A stretch of 64,000 nt of DNA from Achromobacter sp. HZ34 (GTDB lineage: Bacteria > Pseudomonadota > Gammaproteobacteria > Burkholderiales > Burkholderiaceae_B): positions 1,521,259-1,585,258 of the forward strand of contig NZ_NJIX01000001.1 in the NCBI RefSeq assembly GCF_002209485.1, given 5' to 3'. Position numbers and translations under genes: made by a program. Positions 51,901 to 60,584 of this stretch are shown piece after piece. The notes beneath the pieces were generated by a model, which saw only the letters and a list, made by a program, of their open reading frames with translations, did no database searches and was not told the origin of the DNA. How positions within the stretch are numbered: the stretch's first letter is position 1; each line of letters opens with the position of its first letter.

Positions 51901-53991
51901 TCAATGCATCAAGGCATACAGCGCCTGATCACGCTGATCCGCCGGCAAGTCCAGCACGGCCCGGTACAAGCCGGCCGTCGCCGAGCAGATCAGCGCCGGC
52001 GAGAAGCGCGCCGGATCGGGTTTTTGCGCAGCCGCCGCGGCCCGTCCGGGCGCCCGGGATATCACATTGCGCAGGACGGCTTGTGCCTCCTGCAAGCCAT
52101 AGGTGGGGGCGGAGGCTGGCTGCGGCGGGGCGAGCAGTTGCATCAGCGCCCCCATGCGCTCCTCTTTCATCTCCGCCGGCAAGGCCGCCGGGACGCTCAG
52201 GCTGGCGTCCACCTCCGCCGCGCAAGTACTGGCGTCCACCGCGCCCAAGGCCGTCAGCTCGTTCAATTTCCAACGCGCATAACGCAAGCGGGCTGCCGGA
52301 TCGGCCGAGCGCAACAGCAAGGGAAAGGCCTCGGTATAGACCGTGTAAATCGCCGCCCTGATCTCGTCGCGCTGGCGTCCCTGTTGTACCGCTTCCCAAC
52401 CATGGTCCGCGGCCCTCTCCGACATCCCCGGAAAACGCCGTTCAAAAGCCTTTGCCACCGGCCCCATGGCTACCAGGTCGGCCACGTCTCGCCTGCTGCG
52501 CAAGAACGACCATTCATCCCACTGCGTATTGGGCGAAACACGCGTGACCACCTTGGCTTCGATCAACTGCCGTTCCGTGGGGTACCACATCGATTGCGGC
52601 GGTGTGGCGGCGATTTTGGTGATGAAGTCGTCAGGCAGGCCTGCCGCGCCGTAAGCCTTGAGCATCACCCGCAGGCCTGCGCGCTGGACCCGGCGATCCA
52701 GCGCCGCGCCCGAAGATTGATGAAAACCCAGCATCGCGCCAGCAGTCAGGATGCGATGCTCGCCTGCCAGGAAAATAAAGGTACAAGCGCTTGCGCAACT
52801 CCCGTCGACGTAGGTGTCCAGATGGCGCGCCTTCACCGCCTGCGCGATCTGCTGCGCCTCGGCCAGCCGGCCACCGCCAGAGGCGAGCACCATGAAACGC
52901 GCATTGGGCGTCTGATCCAGCACCTCCAGCACGCGCTCCGCCGAACCCGTGCGCAAGCCGCCGCCCAGGAAAATGGCATGGCCGTCGGTGGACACCTTGA
53001 CGACGGCTTCGTCGATCGGATCCTTCCCCAGCGCAATCATTGTCAGCTCCGTGATCTGGGGAACGGTGACCAGCCGAAGTTCCGACAACATGCCCAGCAC
53101 CGCCACGATCGACACGATCTTGGCCGCGGCCGCCCATCCTCGCCCCCCGCCACTACGCGACCGGCGCTCAGCCGAGCGCCACACCCCGATGGTCGACCAG
53201 GTCCAGATGACGGTCCACGTCACCATCACGATCACCAGCAGCAACGACCGCGTACGCAAAGACGCATCTTCGGAAGCGCGGATCAGGAAAAAGCGGCCCG
53301 CGCCAAGAAGCGCGAGCAGCAGGACACTGTTGAGCCAGTACGACACGGGCAAGGAAAATTTCCCGCGCCAATGGCGCAGGAAGTAATTGCCCTTGCGGCT
53401 ATCCGCCTGCGCTTGCGTGCCCCTGGCCGCTCCCGCCGCGACCGGCGCCGCGGCAGCCATCGGTGTCGGCGAGGGCATGCCTGGCGCCGGCGACAAAGGC
53501 AAGGCGCCCTCCGCCGCAGCCGCGACCATCGCAAGATCGGCGAACCCGGGCTCCACGCGTTGCCCCTGGCCGCCTGGCATCGAGCCCTGGGCAGCGCCCG
53601 GCATCCAGTAAAGGTCGCGCTGGACGTCGCCGTTCTTGAGTACGAGGGCAATCAGGGTAGGCAAGGCCAGGACGGCCCACAGCATCTGGAACGGCAGCGC
53701 GGCGTTGGTCGGCCACATCTTCCCGTGCAGGACGTAGATGTTGTACGTCAATGCCAGCCCGGTCAGTACGCAGAAGAGCAGATTGATCCAGAAGGCGCCG
53801 TGGCGCGACAGGCCTGACGCGTCCGGACGCAAGCCATGCACGGCCAGAAACGCGGCCAGACTCCAGGTCGTCACGAGCGGCAGCATGATTTCGGCAGTCA
53901 GCCCGGGCGTGGCGAACACGAATACCCAGGTCAGAACCAGCGCGACCGCGTTGGTGCTTCTCATGGCACGGCAAAACCAGCGGTCGCGCAT
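51901..53991 (-). CDS. multi-pass membrane protein with ClpP-like (COG3904-type) domain, paralog B
   Basis: 696 residues with the same plan as its neighbour: N-terminal membrane segments (about 14-115), an Ala/Pro/Gln-rich linker (about 131-199), the box GNYFLRHWRGKFSLPVSYW (201-219), three more hydrophobic segments (about 218-305) and a ClpP-like domain. The domain shows SGGG (371-374) in place of SPGG, CASAC with Ser401, FLAGEHR and GFHQS (His424). MWYPTERQLIEAKVVT matches the sibling's VWYPTEQQLADAKVVT. It lies immediately upstream of paralog A on the same strand. The start at 53991 is supported by this alignment, and the Shine-Dalgarno is weak. Confidence 0.8.
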   Translation of the reverse strand: MRDRWFCRAMRSTNAVALVLTWVFVFATPGLTAEIMLPLVTTWSLAAFLAVHGLRPDASGLSRHGAFWINLLFCVLTGLALTYNIYVLHGKMWPTNAALPFQMLWAVLALPTLIALVLKNGDVQRDLYWMPGAAQGSMPGGQGQRVEPGFADLAMVAAAAEGALPLSPAPGMPSPTPMAAAAPVAAGAARGTQAQADSRKGNYFLRHWRGKFSLPVSYWLNSVLLLALLGAGRFFLIRASEDASLRTRSLLLVIVMVTWTVIWTWSTIGVWRSAERRSRSGGGRGWAAAAKIVSIVAVLGMLSELRLVTVPQITELTMIALGKDPIDEAVVKVSTDGHAIFLGGGLRTGSAERVLEVLDQTPNARFMVLASGGGRLAEAQQIAQAVKARHLDTYVDGSCASACTFIFLAGEHRILTAGAMLGFHQSSGAALDRRVQRAGLRVMLKAYGAAGLPDDFITKIAATPPQSMWYPTERQLIEAKVVTRVSPNTQWDEWSFLRSRRDVADLVAMGPVAKAFERRFPGMSERAADHGWEAVQQGRQRDEIRAAIYTVYTEAFPLLLRSADPAARLRYARWKLNELTALGAVDASTCAAEVDASLSVPAALPAEMKEERMGALMQLLAPPQPASAPTYGLQEAQAVLRNVISRAPGRAAAAAQKPDPARFSPALICSATAGLYRAVLDLPADQRDQALYALMH

Positions 53992-54155
53992 ATCAGCGTC
54001 TCGGTCGGAGGTAAGGATGGCGGGCGAAGGTCCGGCGCATTGTGCAACATCTAGAAAACTTTGTGAAGCTTTGTGGAGATGCCCGCCACGCTTTCGGGCC
54101 TTTCCAGGCATTGCCATCGACCGCATGCGCACCCGCAAAACCGCGCCTGACGCAC
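53992..54155. other. upstream region of the paralog pair
   Basis: 164 bases that must hold the promoter of the two membrane-protein genes on the minus strand. No confident -35/-10 pair, operator or repeat was found. Confidence 0.4.
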
Positions 54156-54183
54156 AAAAAAAAACCGGACATGAAGTCCGGTT
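54156..54183 (-). terminator. terminator after rlmB
   Basis: Hairpin AACCGGAC - ATGAA - GTCCGGTT, followed on the minus strand by a run of T's (A9 at 54156-54164 on the plus strand). 30 bases beyond the rlmB stop. Confidence 0.95.
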
Positions 54184-54213
54184 CTTGCGTGCAAACGAGG
54201 TACTTGCCCGTGG

Positions 54214-54954
54214 CTACTTCGTCTCGCGTTGGCGCACCGACTCGAACAGGCATACGGCGCTGGCGACGCTGACGTTCAAGCTCTCCACCGAGCCCAGCAT
54301 GGGAATGCGCACCAGCTGGTCGCAAGTCTCGCGCGTCAGCCGCCGCATGCCCTCGCCTTCCGCGCCCATGACCCAAGCCATGGGCTGGCGGGCATCCACG
54401 GCATGCATCGTCTCGCCAGCCTGGTCATCGGTACCCACCAGCCAGACCCCGCGGTCCTTCAGGCTGCGCATCGTGCGCGCCAGGTTGGTAACCATCAGGT
54501 AGGGCACGGTATCGGCGGCGCCACAGGCCACCCGCTGCACCGTCGTGTTCAAGCCGACGGCGCGATCGCGTGGCGCGATCACCGCATGCACGCCAGCGGC
54601 ATCGGCGGTACGCAGGCAGGCGCCAAGATTGTGCGGATCGGTGACGCCGTCGAGGATCAGCAGCAGCGCCGGCCCTTCGATCACATCCAGCACCTCGTCG
54701 ACGTCGACCGCCAACTGGCGTGCCTCGGCCAAGGCCACCACGCCCTGATGGCGAGTGCCGCGTGCCAGCCCTTCCAGCCTGTCCGCCGCCACCGGGTGCA
54801 CCTTGCAACCCGCATTGCCGGCCTGCTCGATCAGCGTGGTCATGCGCTTGTCGCGCCGATTGGCCTCGACGTAGATATCCTTGATGGAATCCGGCGCGTG
54901 GCGCAGACGCGCCACCACTGCGTGAAACCCCGCGAGAACCTGGGTTGCCGCCAT
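54214..54954 (-). CDS. rlmB: 23S rRNA (guanosine-2'-O-)-methyltransferase RlmB
   Basis: A 246-residue SpoU-family (SPOUT) methyltransferase. An N-terminal substrate-binding domain ([19 protein letters not shown]...) is followed by knot motifs 1 ([17 protein letters not shown]), 2 (VMGAEGEGM) and 3 ([15 protein letters not shown]). It methylates G2251 of 23S rRNA. The ATG at 54954 gives the normal RlmB N-terminus; the open frame extends further but without similarity. It lies 140 bases downstream of rnr on the same strand, the usual rnr-rlmB order. Confidence 0.96.
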   Translation of the reverse strand: MAATQVLAGFHAVVARLRHAPDSIKDIYVEANRRDKRMTTLIEQAGNAGCKVHPVAADRLEGLARGTRHQGVVALAEARQLAVDVDEVLDVIEGPALLLILDGVTDPHNLGACLRTADAAGVHAVIAPRDRAVGLNTTVQRVACGAADTVPYLMVTNLARTMRSLKDRGVWLVGTDDQAGETMHAVDARQPMAWVMGAEGEGMRRLTRETCDQLVRIPMLGSVESLNVSVASAVCLFESVRQRETK

Positions 54955-55094
54955 ATTGAACCTCTCAAAAAAACACGCCGAGCGGCCGTTGCCGCGGACG
55001 CCCCGCCGGGCGCCGCCGCCTGCAACGGTCTGGCTGAAAAATGTAGTCGTGAAACTGCGCTCCCCGCAAGGCGGGGGGCGCATTATTCATCATT

Positions 55095-57545
55095 TCAACG
55101 CCGCTTGCGCGGCGCCGACGCCGGCCGCGCGGGCGCCTTGGCGGCCTTCTTGGCCTCGGCGCGCCGCACCTTGGCGGTCTGGCCCTTCAAGGCAGCGGGC
55201 TTGGTGCCGGCGGCTTTCTTGATACGCCGCGGCGGCTCGTCCGGCCCGCGCGTCGCGGCCTTGCGCAAGGAATCGAAGCTGGTGCCCTTGACCAGGCGGA
55301 ACTCGATGCGGCGCGCTTCCAGATCGACCCGCGCCACCTGCACCTGCACCTTGTCGGTCAGGCGATAGCGCATGCCGGTGCGTTCACCGCGCAGCTCGTG
55401 CAGGGAGTCGTTGAACTGGAAGTACTCGCCGCCCAGCTCGGACACGTGCACCAGGCCTTCCACATGCAGCGTATCCAGCGTCACGAAGATGCCGAAGCTG
55501 GCCACGCCGGTGACGGTACCGCTGAAGTCCTCGCCCACGCGTTCCTTGACGAACCAGCACTTGAGCCAGGCCTCGACGTCGCGCGAGGCATCGTCGGCGC
55601 GGCGTTCCGTGGCCGAGAGGATCAGGCCCAGCTTCTCCCAGATGGCGTGTTCCTGCTCTTTGTGCGAACGCCCCACCGCTACGGGCGGCTCTTCCAGCGC
55701 GGGCACATAGCGCTTGCCCACCAGCAGGCTCTTGATGACGCGATGCGTCAGCAAGTCCGGATAGCGGCGGATCGGTGAGGTGAAGTGCGTGTACGCCGGA
55801 TAGGACAGACCGAAGTGGCCGACGTTGTCCGGACTGTACATGGCCTGCTGCATCGAGCGCAGGCACATGGTCTGCAGCAGCGGATAGTCCGGCCGGCCGC
55901 GCACCGTATCGAGGAATTCGCCGTAGTCCTTGGCCGTCGGCGAATCGCCGCCGCCCAGCGACAGGCCCATGGTGCGCAGGAATTCGCGCAGCGACTGCAG
56001 CCGGTCGTGGGTCGGTCCTTCGTGGATACGGTACAGGCCCGGATGCTTGCTGCGCGCCATGAAATCGGCGGCGCAGGTATTGGCCGCCAGCATGCACTCT
56101 TCGATCAGCTTATGGGCGTCATTGCGCACCACGCCGACGATCTGCTCGATGCGTCCCAGTTCATTGCAGACGATCTTGGTCTCGACGGTATCGAAGTCGA
56201 TGGCGCCGCGGCGCTTGCGCGCCTGCACCAGCAGCTGGAACAGTTCATACAGGTGCTGCACCTGCGGCAACACCGCGCGCATGGCTTGCGCGGTGGGACC
56301 GCCAGGCTGCTGCAAGGCGGCCCACACATTGGTGTAGGTGGTGCGCGCATGCGAGTGCATGACGGCGTTATAGAACTGGTACGCCGTGACCGTGCCGGCC
56401 TTCGCACCGCTGGCCGGAATCACCATGTCGCACACCAGCACCAGGCGATCGACATTGGGATTGAGCGAACACAGGCCGTTGGACAGCGATTCCGGCAGCA
56501 TCGGAATGACCCGGCGCGGGAAATACACGCTGGTGCCGCGTTCGACGGCATCGTCGTCCAGGGCATCGTTGGGCGTGACGTAGTTGCTGACGTCGGCGAT
56601 GGCCACCAGCAGGCGCCAGGCCGGACGCTTGCGCTGGCCCGTGCCCAGTTCCACCGGCTCACAATAGACGGCATCGTCGAAGTCGCGCGCGTCTTCGCCA
56701 TCGATGGTGATCAAGGGCACATCGCGCAGATCGACACGGTCTTTCAGATCGCTCTTGCGCACCACGTCGGGCAGGCGCGCGGCCTGCTTGCGGGCGGGCT
56801 CGGAGAAATCCACCGGCACATCGAACTTGCGTACGGCGATCTCGATTTCCATGCCGGGATCATCGATCTCGCCCAGCACCTCGTCCACCCGGCCCAGGGG
56901 CTGCGTGTGGCGGGTCGGCTGCTCCATGATCTGTACCGACACCACCTGCCCATGCTGCGCACCGTTGGTGTCGCTGGGCGGAATCAGGATGTCGTGCTTG
57001 ATGCGCTGGTCCTCGGGGACCACGATGGACAGGCCGTGCTCATGCAAAAAGCGGCCCACCAGCTTGTTGGTGCGCCGCTCGATAACCTCGACGATGGAGC
57101 CTTCCGGCTTGCCGCGATACTCGCCGCCCGGTTTTACCAGGACACGGTCGCCGTGCAATATCTTGAGCATCTCGCGCGGCGACAGGAAGATGTCCGGACC
57201 GCCGTCGTCGCGTAACAGGAAGCCAAAGCCGTCCCGATGGCCCTGCACCCGTCCGGCGACGAAATCCAGTTTGGTCGCCAGCAGCAGCACACCCTTGCGA
57301 TTCGGCAGCAATTGGCCATCGCGTTCCATCGCGTTCAAGCGGCGGTCGAAGCCCACTTGCGTGGAGTCGCGATTGACGCCCATGCGTTCGGCCAGCTCGG
57401 CCGGCGAAAGCGGGCCGCCCGCGGAACGCAGGGCGCGCAGAATCTCTTCGCGGCTGGGAACGTCCGGATCGAAGTCGGGGGGTGCCTCGGGCACGACAGC
57501 AGATCTGTTCTTGTTATTGGAGTCGTTGCTTGATCGTTTTGCCAA
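55095..57545 (-). CDS. rnr: ribonuclease R
   Basis: An 816-residue 3'-5' exoribonuclease. An N-terminal helix-turn-helix/cold-shock region (about 30-240) is followed by the RNB catalytic domain (ITIDGEDARDFDDAVY, metal Asp cluster around 283-292, and YTHFTSPIRRYPDLL), an S1 RNA-binding domain (about 660-740, FSGTVTGVASFGIFV) and a Lys/Ala/Arg-rich tail. Degrades structured RNA and takes part in trans-translation quality control. The promoter for the divergent tRNA-Leu gene overlaps its start region (57539-57567). rlmB follows. Confidence 0.97.
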   Translation of the reverse strand: MAKRSSNDSNNKNRSAVVPEAPPDFDPDVPSREEILRALRSAGGPLSPAELAERMGVNRDSTQVGFDRRLNAMERDGQLLPNRKGVLLLATKLDFVAGRVQGHRDGFGFLLRDDGGPDIFLSPREMLKILHGDRVLVKPGGEYRGKPEGSIVEVIERRTNKLVGRFLHEHGLSIVVPEDQRIKHDILIPPSDTNGAQHGQVVSVQIMEQPTRHTQPLGRVDEVLGEIDDPGMEIEIAVRKFDVPVDFSEPARKQAARLPDVVRKSDLKDRVDLRDVPLITIDGEDARDFDDAVYCEPVELGTGQRKRPAWRLLVAIADVSNYVTPNDALDDDAVERGTSVYFPRRVIPMLPESLSNGLCSLNPNVDRLVLVCDMVIPASGAKAGTVTAYQFYNAVMHSHARTTYTNVWAALQQPGGPTAQAMRAVLPQVQHLYELFQLLVQARKRRGAIDFDTVETKIVCNELGRIEQIVGVVRNDAHKLIEECMLAANTCAADFMARSKHPGLYRIHEGPTHDRLQSLREFLRTMGLSLGGGDSPTAKDYGEFLDTVRGRPDYPLLQTMCLRSMQQAMYSPDNVGHFGLSYPAYTHFTSPIRRYPDLLTHRVIKSLLVGKRYVPALEEPPVAVGRSHKEQEHAIWEKLGLILSATERRADDASRDVEAWLKCWFVKERVGEDFSGTVTGVASFGIFVTLDTLHVEGLVHVSELGGEYFQFNDSLHELRGERTGMRYRLTDKVQVQVARVDLEARRIEFRLVKGTSFDSLRKAATRGPDEPPRRIKKAAGTKPAALKGQTAKVRRAEAKKAAKAPARPASAPRKRR

Positions 57546-57567
57546 AGCGAAAAATCCTGTTTATAAT
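57539..57567 (+). promoter_or_regulatory. promoter of first tRNA-Leu gene
   Basis: -35 TTGCCA (57539-57544), 17-base spacer, -10 TATAAT (57562-57567). The -35 overlaps the first codons of the divergent rnr gene. Confidence 0.8.
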
Positions 57568-57639
57568 GCGCAGCTTCTGTGGCTTGCCCACTGGATGTGC
57601 TGCAAAGCAGTATTCTAACTAAATACGGCTTTAAATAGT

Positions 57640-57724
57640 GCCCAGGTGGCGGAATTGGTAGACGCGCACGGTTCAGGTCCGTGTGCCGCAAGGTGTGGAG
57701 GTTCGAGTCCTCTCCTGGGCACCA
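57640..57724 (+). tRNA. tRNA-Leu (CAG), copy 1
   Basis: 85 bases with encoded CCA. Acceptor GCCCAGG/CCTGGGC, anticodon loop TTCAGGT (anticodon CAG), long class II variable arm and T-loop GGTTCGAGTCC. Reads the abundant CUG codon. Confidence 0.97.
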
Positions 57725-57733
57725 CAGAATTCA

Positions 57734-57776
57734 GAAACCCCCGTCAGCGGAAACGTTGGCGGGGGTTTCGCTTTTG
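57734..57776 (+). terminator. terminator between the tRNA-Leu genes
   Basis: Stem GAAACCCCCG / CGGGGGTTTC (57734-57743 and 57760-57769) followed by GCTTTT, ten bases after tRNA copy 1. Confidence 0.85.
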
Positions 57777-57823
57777 CACGCGCGCAACAATGCCGCGCCG
57801 ATGAAGAAAATTTCTTGGCATAC

Positions 57824-57852
57824 TTGCACAACTTTAAAAATCTGTGCATAAT
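57824..57852 (+). promoter_or_regulatory. promoter of second tRNA-Leu gene
   Basis: -35 TTGCAC (57824-57829), 17-base spacer, -10 CATAAT (57847-57852); the tRNA begins 46 bases later. Confidence 0.72.
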
Positions 57853-57897
57853 TCAATTCTTCGCTGAACGACGCGCAAGCGCCGAGATAGTGATAGT

Positions 57898-57982
57898 GCC
57901 CAGGTGGCGGAATTGGTAGACGCGCACGGTTCAGGTCCGTGTGCCGCAAGGTGTGGAGGTTCGAGTCCTCTCCTGGGCACCA
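57898..57982 (+). tRNA. tRNA-Leu (CAG), copy 2
   Basis: 85 bases, identical to copy 1 over its full length including CCA, 174 bases downstream, with its own promoter and terminator. The two copies share the same anticodon CAG. Confidence 0.97.
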
Positions 57983-58011
57983 TAGTTTTCCGCAAGCAGT
58001 ACAACAAACGA

Positions 58012-58043
58012 CCCCGCAAACTTAATGTTTCCGGGGTTTTTTG
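58012..58043 (+). terminator. terminator of second tRNA-Leu gene
   Basis: Stem CCCCG-AAAC / GTTT-CGGGG with one mismatch, loop TTAAT, then TTTTTTG. 29 bases after the tRNA. Confidence 0.85.
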
Positions 58044-58153
58044 TTTTCCGGCCCCGCCGGTTTGCAACGGTTTTAAACGCTGCCCAATCGCCGCATCCCG
58101 CTCGGCTATTATCGACCGCCCCAATAACAGCAATCGAGTCGATTCAACGCCGT

Positions 58154-58954
58154 ATGACCTTGCGAGCCCTGATCTCCAGCGCATTTCTATTCGCCGCCGC
58201 GTCCTCCCTGTGCATGGCCTCGCCCGCCGGCGATTATCTGAAGCAGAAGAAGCAGATAACCGCCGATGTCGAACAGGCCGTCACCAAGGGGCCGATCGAA
58301 GACGCGGACAAACTGGATCAGGAAGCCTTGCTCAAACTGGAAGCCACGCTGCGCAAGCTGATCGGCCCCCTCGATCTGCAAGGTTTCCCGGCGGAAGGAA
58401 AGATCGCCCTGGAAACGCTGGAGCAGGACCAGGAAGGTTCAGGCGGCCTGGATGGGCTGTCGTACACCGCCACCGACGGCCAACGGCAATTGCTGGTGAC
58501 CACCAAGGCGCTGCTGACCGCCTGGTTCAATACCAACGGCCAGGTGGTGGAACGTGACGATGCGCTGGCCGCGGCCACTACCACGCCGGAGTTCTATACC
58601 GCGGCGATCAACGACGGCGCCGCCGTCTATAACTACGCCAGCCTGCCCGTGCAGACCGGCAAGTCCGGCGGTATCTCCGAGGCCATTTTGTTCAAGCAGG
58701 GCCAGGATGACGTGGCCCCCGCCGCGCCCGACCAGATCGGCGTCACGGAAATCCATGGCGACCGCGTGTATGTGTTGTGGCAGAAGATCACGGTCCAGGA
58801 CGTGGCCCAGTGCAAGAACGCCTTCAGGCCGGGACGGGACACCCAGGAGTCGTTCCTGGCCTGCTTCGCGCAACACCTGCCGGCGCAACCCGGTTACCAG
58901 GCCCTGGTCAAGCAGGCCCAGGGCATCGTGGACGAACTGGCGAACGCGCAGTAA
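58154..58954 (+). CDS. exported hypothetical protein
   Basis: 266 residues with a Sec signal peptide (MTLRALISSAFLFAAASS..., likely cleavage near AS-PAG at about 23-25). The mature protein is hydrophilic, without membrane segments or Cys pairs recognised as a known fold. It has two Cys in a C-terminal segment (AQCKNAFRPG..., FLACFAQHL) that could form a disulfide. Periplasmic location is likely. The ATG at 58154 gives the best signal peptide, and the longer upstream frame runs through the tRNA terminator. No operon partner; family not recognised. Confidence 0.82.
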   Translation: MTLRALISSAFLFAAASSLCMASPAGDYLKQKKQITADVEQAVTKGPIEDADKLDQEALLKLEATLRKLIGPLDLQGFPAEGKIALETLEQDQEGSGGLDGLSYTATDGQRQLLVTTKALLTAWFNTNGQVVERDDALAAATTTPEFYTAAINDGAAVYNYASLPVQTGKSGGISEAILFKQGQDDVAPAAPDQIGVTEIHGDRVYVLWQKITVQDVAQCKNAFRPGRDTQESFLACFAQHLPAQPGYQALVKQAQGIVDELANAQ

Positions 58955-58993
58955 GCCGGGACCGCAGCAAGCCGGGACCATAGGCCCCGGCCC

Positions 58994-59443
58994 TTATACC
59001 GCCGGGTCGTCCGCCAGCCGCAGGCGCATCGCCACATGCGGCAGGCCGGCATCCAGGAAGGTCTCGCCGAACGCGACGAAGCCCTGCGCCTGGTAAAAAC
59101 CGGTGGCATGCGTCTGCGCATTGAGCAGCAGTTCCGCATGCCCGGCATCGCGGCCCACCTCGATCAAGGCGCCCAGGATGGCGCCGCCCACGCCGGCGCC
59201 ACGCGCCTGCTTGTGCACGGCCATCCGGCCGATATGGCCGTCGGGCAGCAGACGGCCCGTGCCCAGCGGGGCATCGTCCGGGCCATAAGCGACGACGTGC
59301 ACACAATGCGCATCCTGGTCGTCCATCTCCAATTCGGGCGGCACGCCCTGCTCCTCCACGAACACCGTCTGGCGCACCGACGCGGCATCGCGCGACAGGC
59401 TGGCCCAGTCGCCGATCTCGATGCGTAGCGGGATTTCTTTCAT
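58994..59443 (-). CDS. GNAT family N-acetyltransferase
   Basis: A 149-residue acetyltransferase of the ElaA/YitL kind. The N-terminal SVRQTVFVEEQGVPPELEMD and acetyl-CoA motif RMAVHKQARGAGVGGAIL (about 94-111) are clear, followed by LLNAQTHATGFYQAQGFVAFGETF. The start at 59443 is preferred: AAGGA is seven bases upstream, whereas the ATG six bases earlier is too close to it. Acceptor substrate unknown, cytoplasmic. Divergent from the AEC carrier gene. Confidence 0.88.
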   Translation of the reverse strand: MKEIPLRIEIGDWASLSRDAASVRQTVFVEEQGVPPELEMDDQDAHCVHVVAYGPDDAPLGTGRLLPDGHIGRMAVHKQARGAGVGGAILGALIEVGRDAGHAELLLNAQTHATGFYQAQGFVAFGETFLDAGLPHVAMRLRLADDPAV

Positions 59444-59591
59444 GGTCATGTCCTTGCTGGTCGATATCAGGCGCCATTTTGACAGGCTCGCCACGACCAG
59501 GCCAATCGCCAGCACCATCCGGCCGCTCGCTGCGCAGCCGCGCCACGCCTGCCCAAGTAGAATGTGCAGCTTTCGCCCATCCCCCTCCCCC

Positions 59592-60542
59592 ATGCTGGCC
59601 GTCCTCAACGCCACCTTCCCCGTCTTCGCACTCATCCTGGCCGGCTGGTTGGCCGCGCGCCGCAATCTGCTGGGCCCGGCAGGCGGCGACGTGCTCAATC
59701 GCTTCGTCATCTACCTGGCCCTGCCCGCCCTGCTGTTCCACGCCATGACGCAAGTGCGGCCCGACCAGCTGGCGCATGGCGGCTACGTGCTGTCGCTGCT
59801 GATAGGCTTCATGGTCCCCTTCGCCATCGCCTACTGCGTCAAGCGGCCACCCGGCACGCGCCGCACCGACGTCGCCATCGAGGCGCTGGCCAATGCCTAC
59901 GCCAACGCGGGCTTCATGGGCATTCCCCTGTGCCTGGTGGTGCTGGGTCCCGACAGCCTGGCGCCCGCCATCATCGCCACCCTGATGACGGCCTGCGTCC
60001 TGTTCGGCATCACCATCACCCTGATCGAATTCGACCAGCACCAGGGCCAGCATCCGGTGCGCACCGTGCTGAAGACCGGGCGCGCGCTGTTGCGCAATCC
60101 CTTGCTGATATCGCCCCTGCTGGGCCTGGCCTGGGCCAGCTCCGGCCTGCCCCTGCCGCTGGCCCTGGACCGCTTCATCGTGCTGCTGGGCGACGCCGCC
60201 AGCCCTTGCGCGCTGGTGGCCATCGGCCTGTTCCTGGCGCAGGCGGGCGCGGGCGGCGCGCCGTCGACCGTGGCCCGCATCGTGTTCGCCAAGCTGGTCG
60301 TGCAGCCCGTCGTCACCGCCATCCTGGTGCTGCTGGTGTTCGATACCCCGCCGGTCTGGGCCTGGACCGCCATCATCATGAGCGCCCTGCCCATCGGCAC
60401 CGGTCCCTTCATGTTGGCGCAGATGTACCACCGCGACGCGCAGTCCTCGTCCCGCGCCATTCTCATATCCACGGTGATTTCGGTGCTGACGATTTCCGCC
60501 CTCATCGCCCTCGTCCAGCACCAGGGCCTGTTGCGGTCCTGA
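59592..60542 (+). CDS. AEC family transporter (auxin efflux carrier-like)
   Basis: A 316-residue inner-membrane carrier with about ten hydrophobic helices in two halves. Landmarks: PVFALILAGWLAARR at the start, YANAGFMGIPLCLVVLG after helix 3, and PIGTGPFMLAQMY near the end. Members of this family export or import malate/malonate-like acids or amino acids (MdcF type). The ATG at 59592 gives the usual N-terminus. The arsB-like gene follows after 42 bases, so co-transcription is possible. Confidence 0.9.
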   Translation: MLAVLNATFPVFALILAGWLAARRNLLGPAGGDVLNRFVIYLALPALLFHAMTQVRPDQLAHGGYVLSLLIGFMVPFAIAYCVKRPPGTRRTDVAIEALANAYANAGFMGIPLCLVVLGPDSLAPAIIATLMTACVLFGITITLIEFDQHQGQHPVRTVLKTGRALLRNPLLISPLLGLAWASSGLPLPLALDRFIVLLGDAASPCALVAIGLFLAQAGAGGAPSTVARIVFAKLVVQPVVTAILVLLVFDTPPVWAWTAIIMSALPIGTGPFMLAQMYHRDAQSSSRAILISTVISVLTISALIALVQHQGLLRS

Positions 60543-60584
60543 ACCCTGCCAGCCCTCTCGAACACGCCTCCGAACCAGGACCCC

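Noticed and set aside
51178..53817. A very long open frame (879 codons) on the plus strand
   Set aside because: It is antisense to the two ClpP-like membrane proteins and consists of Arg/His/Gln/Gly-rich sequence typical of shadow frames in GC-rich DNA; the minus-strand frames have membrane helices, motifs and a paralog.
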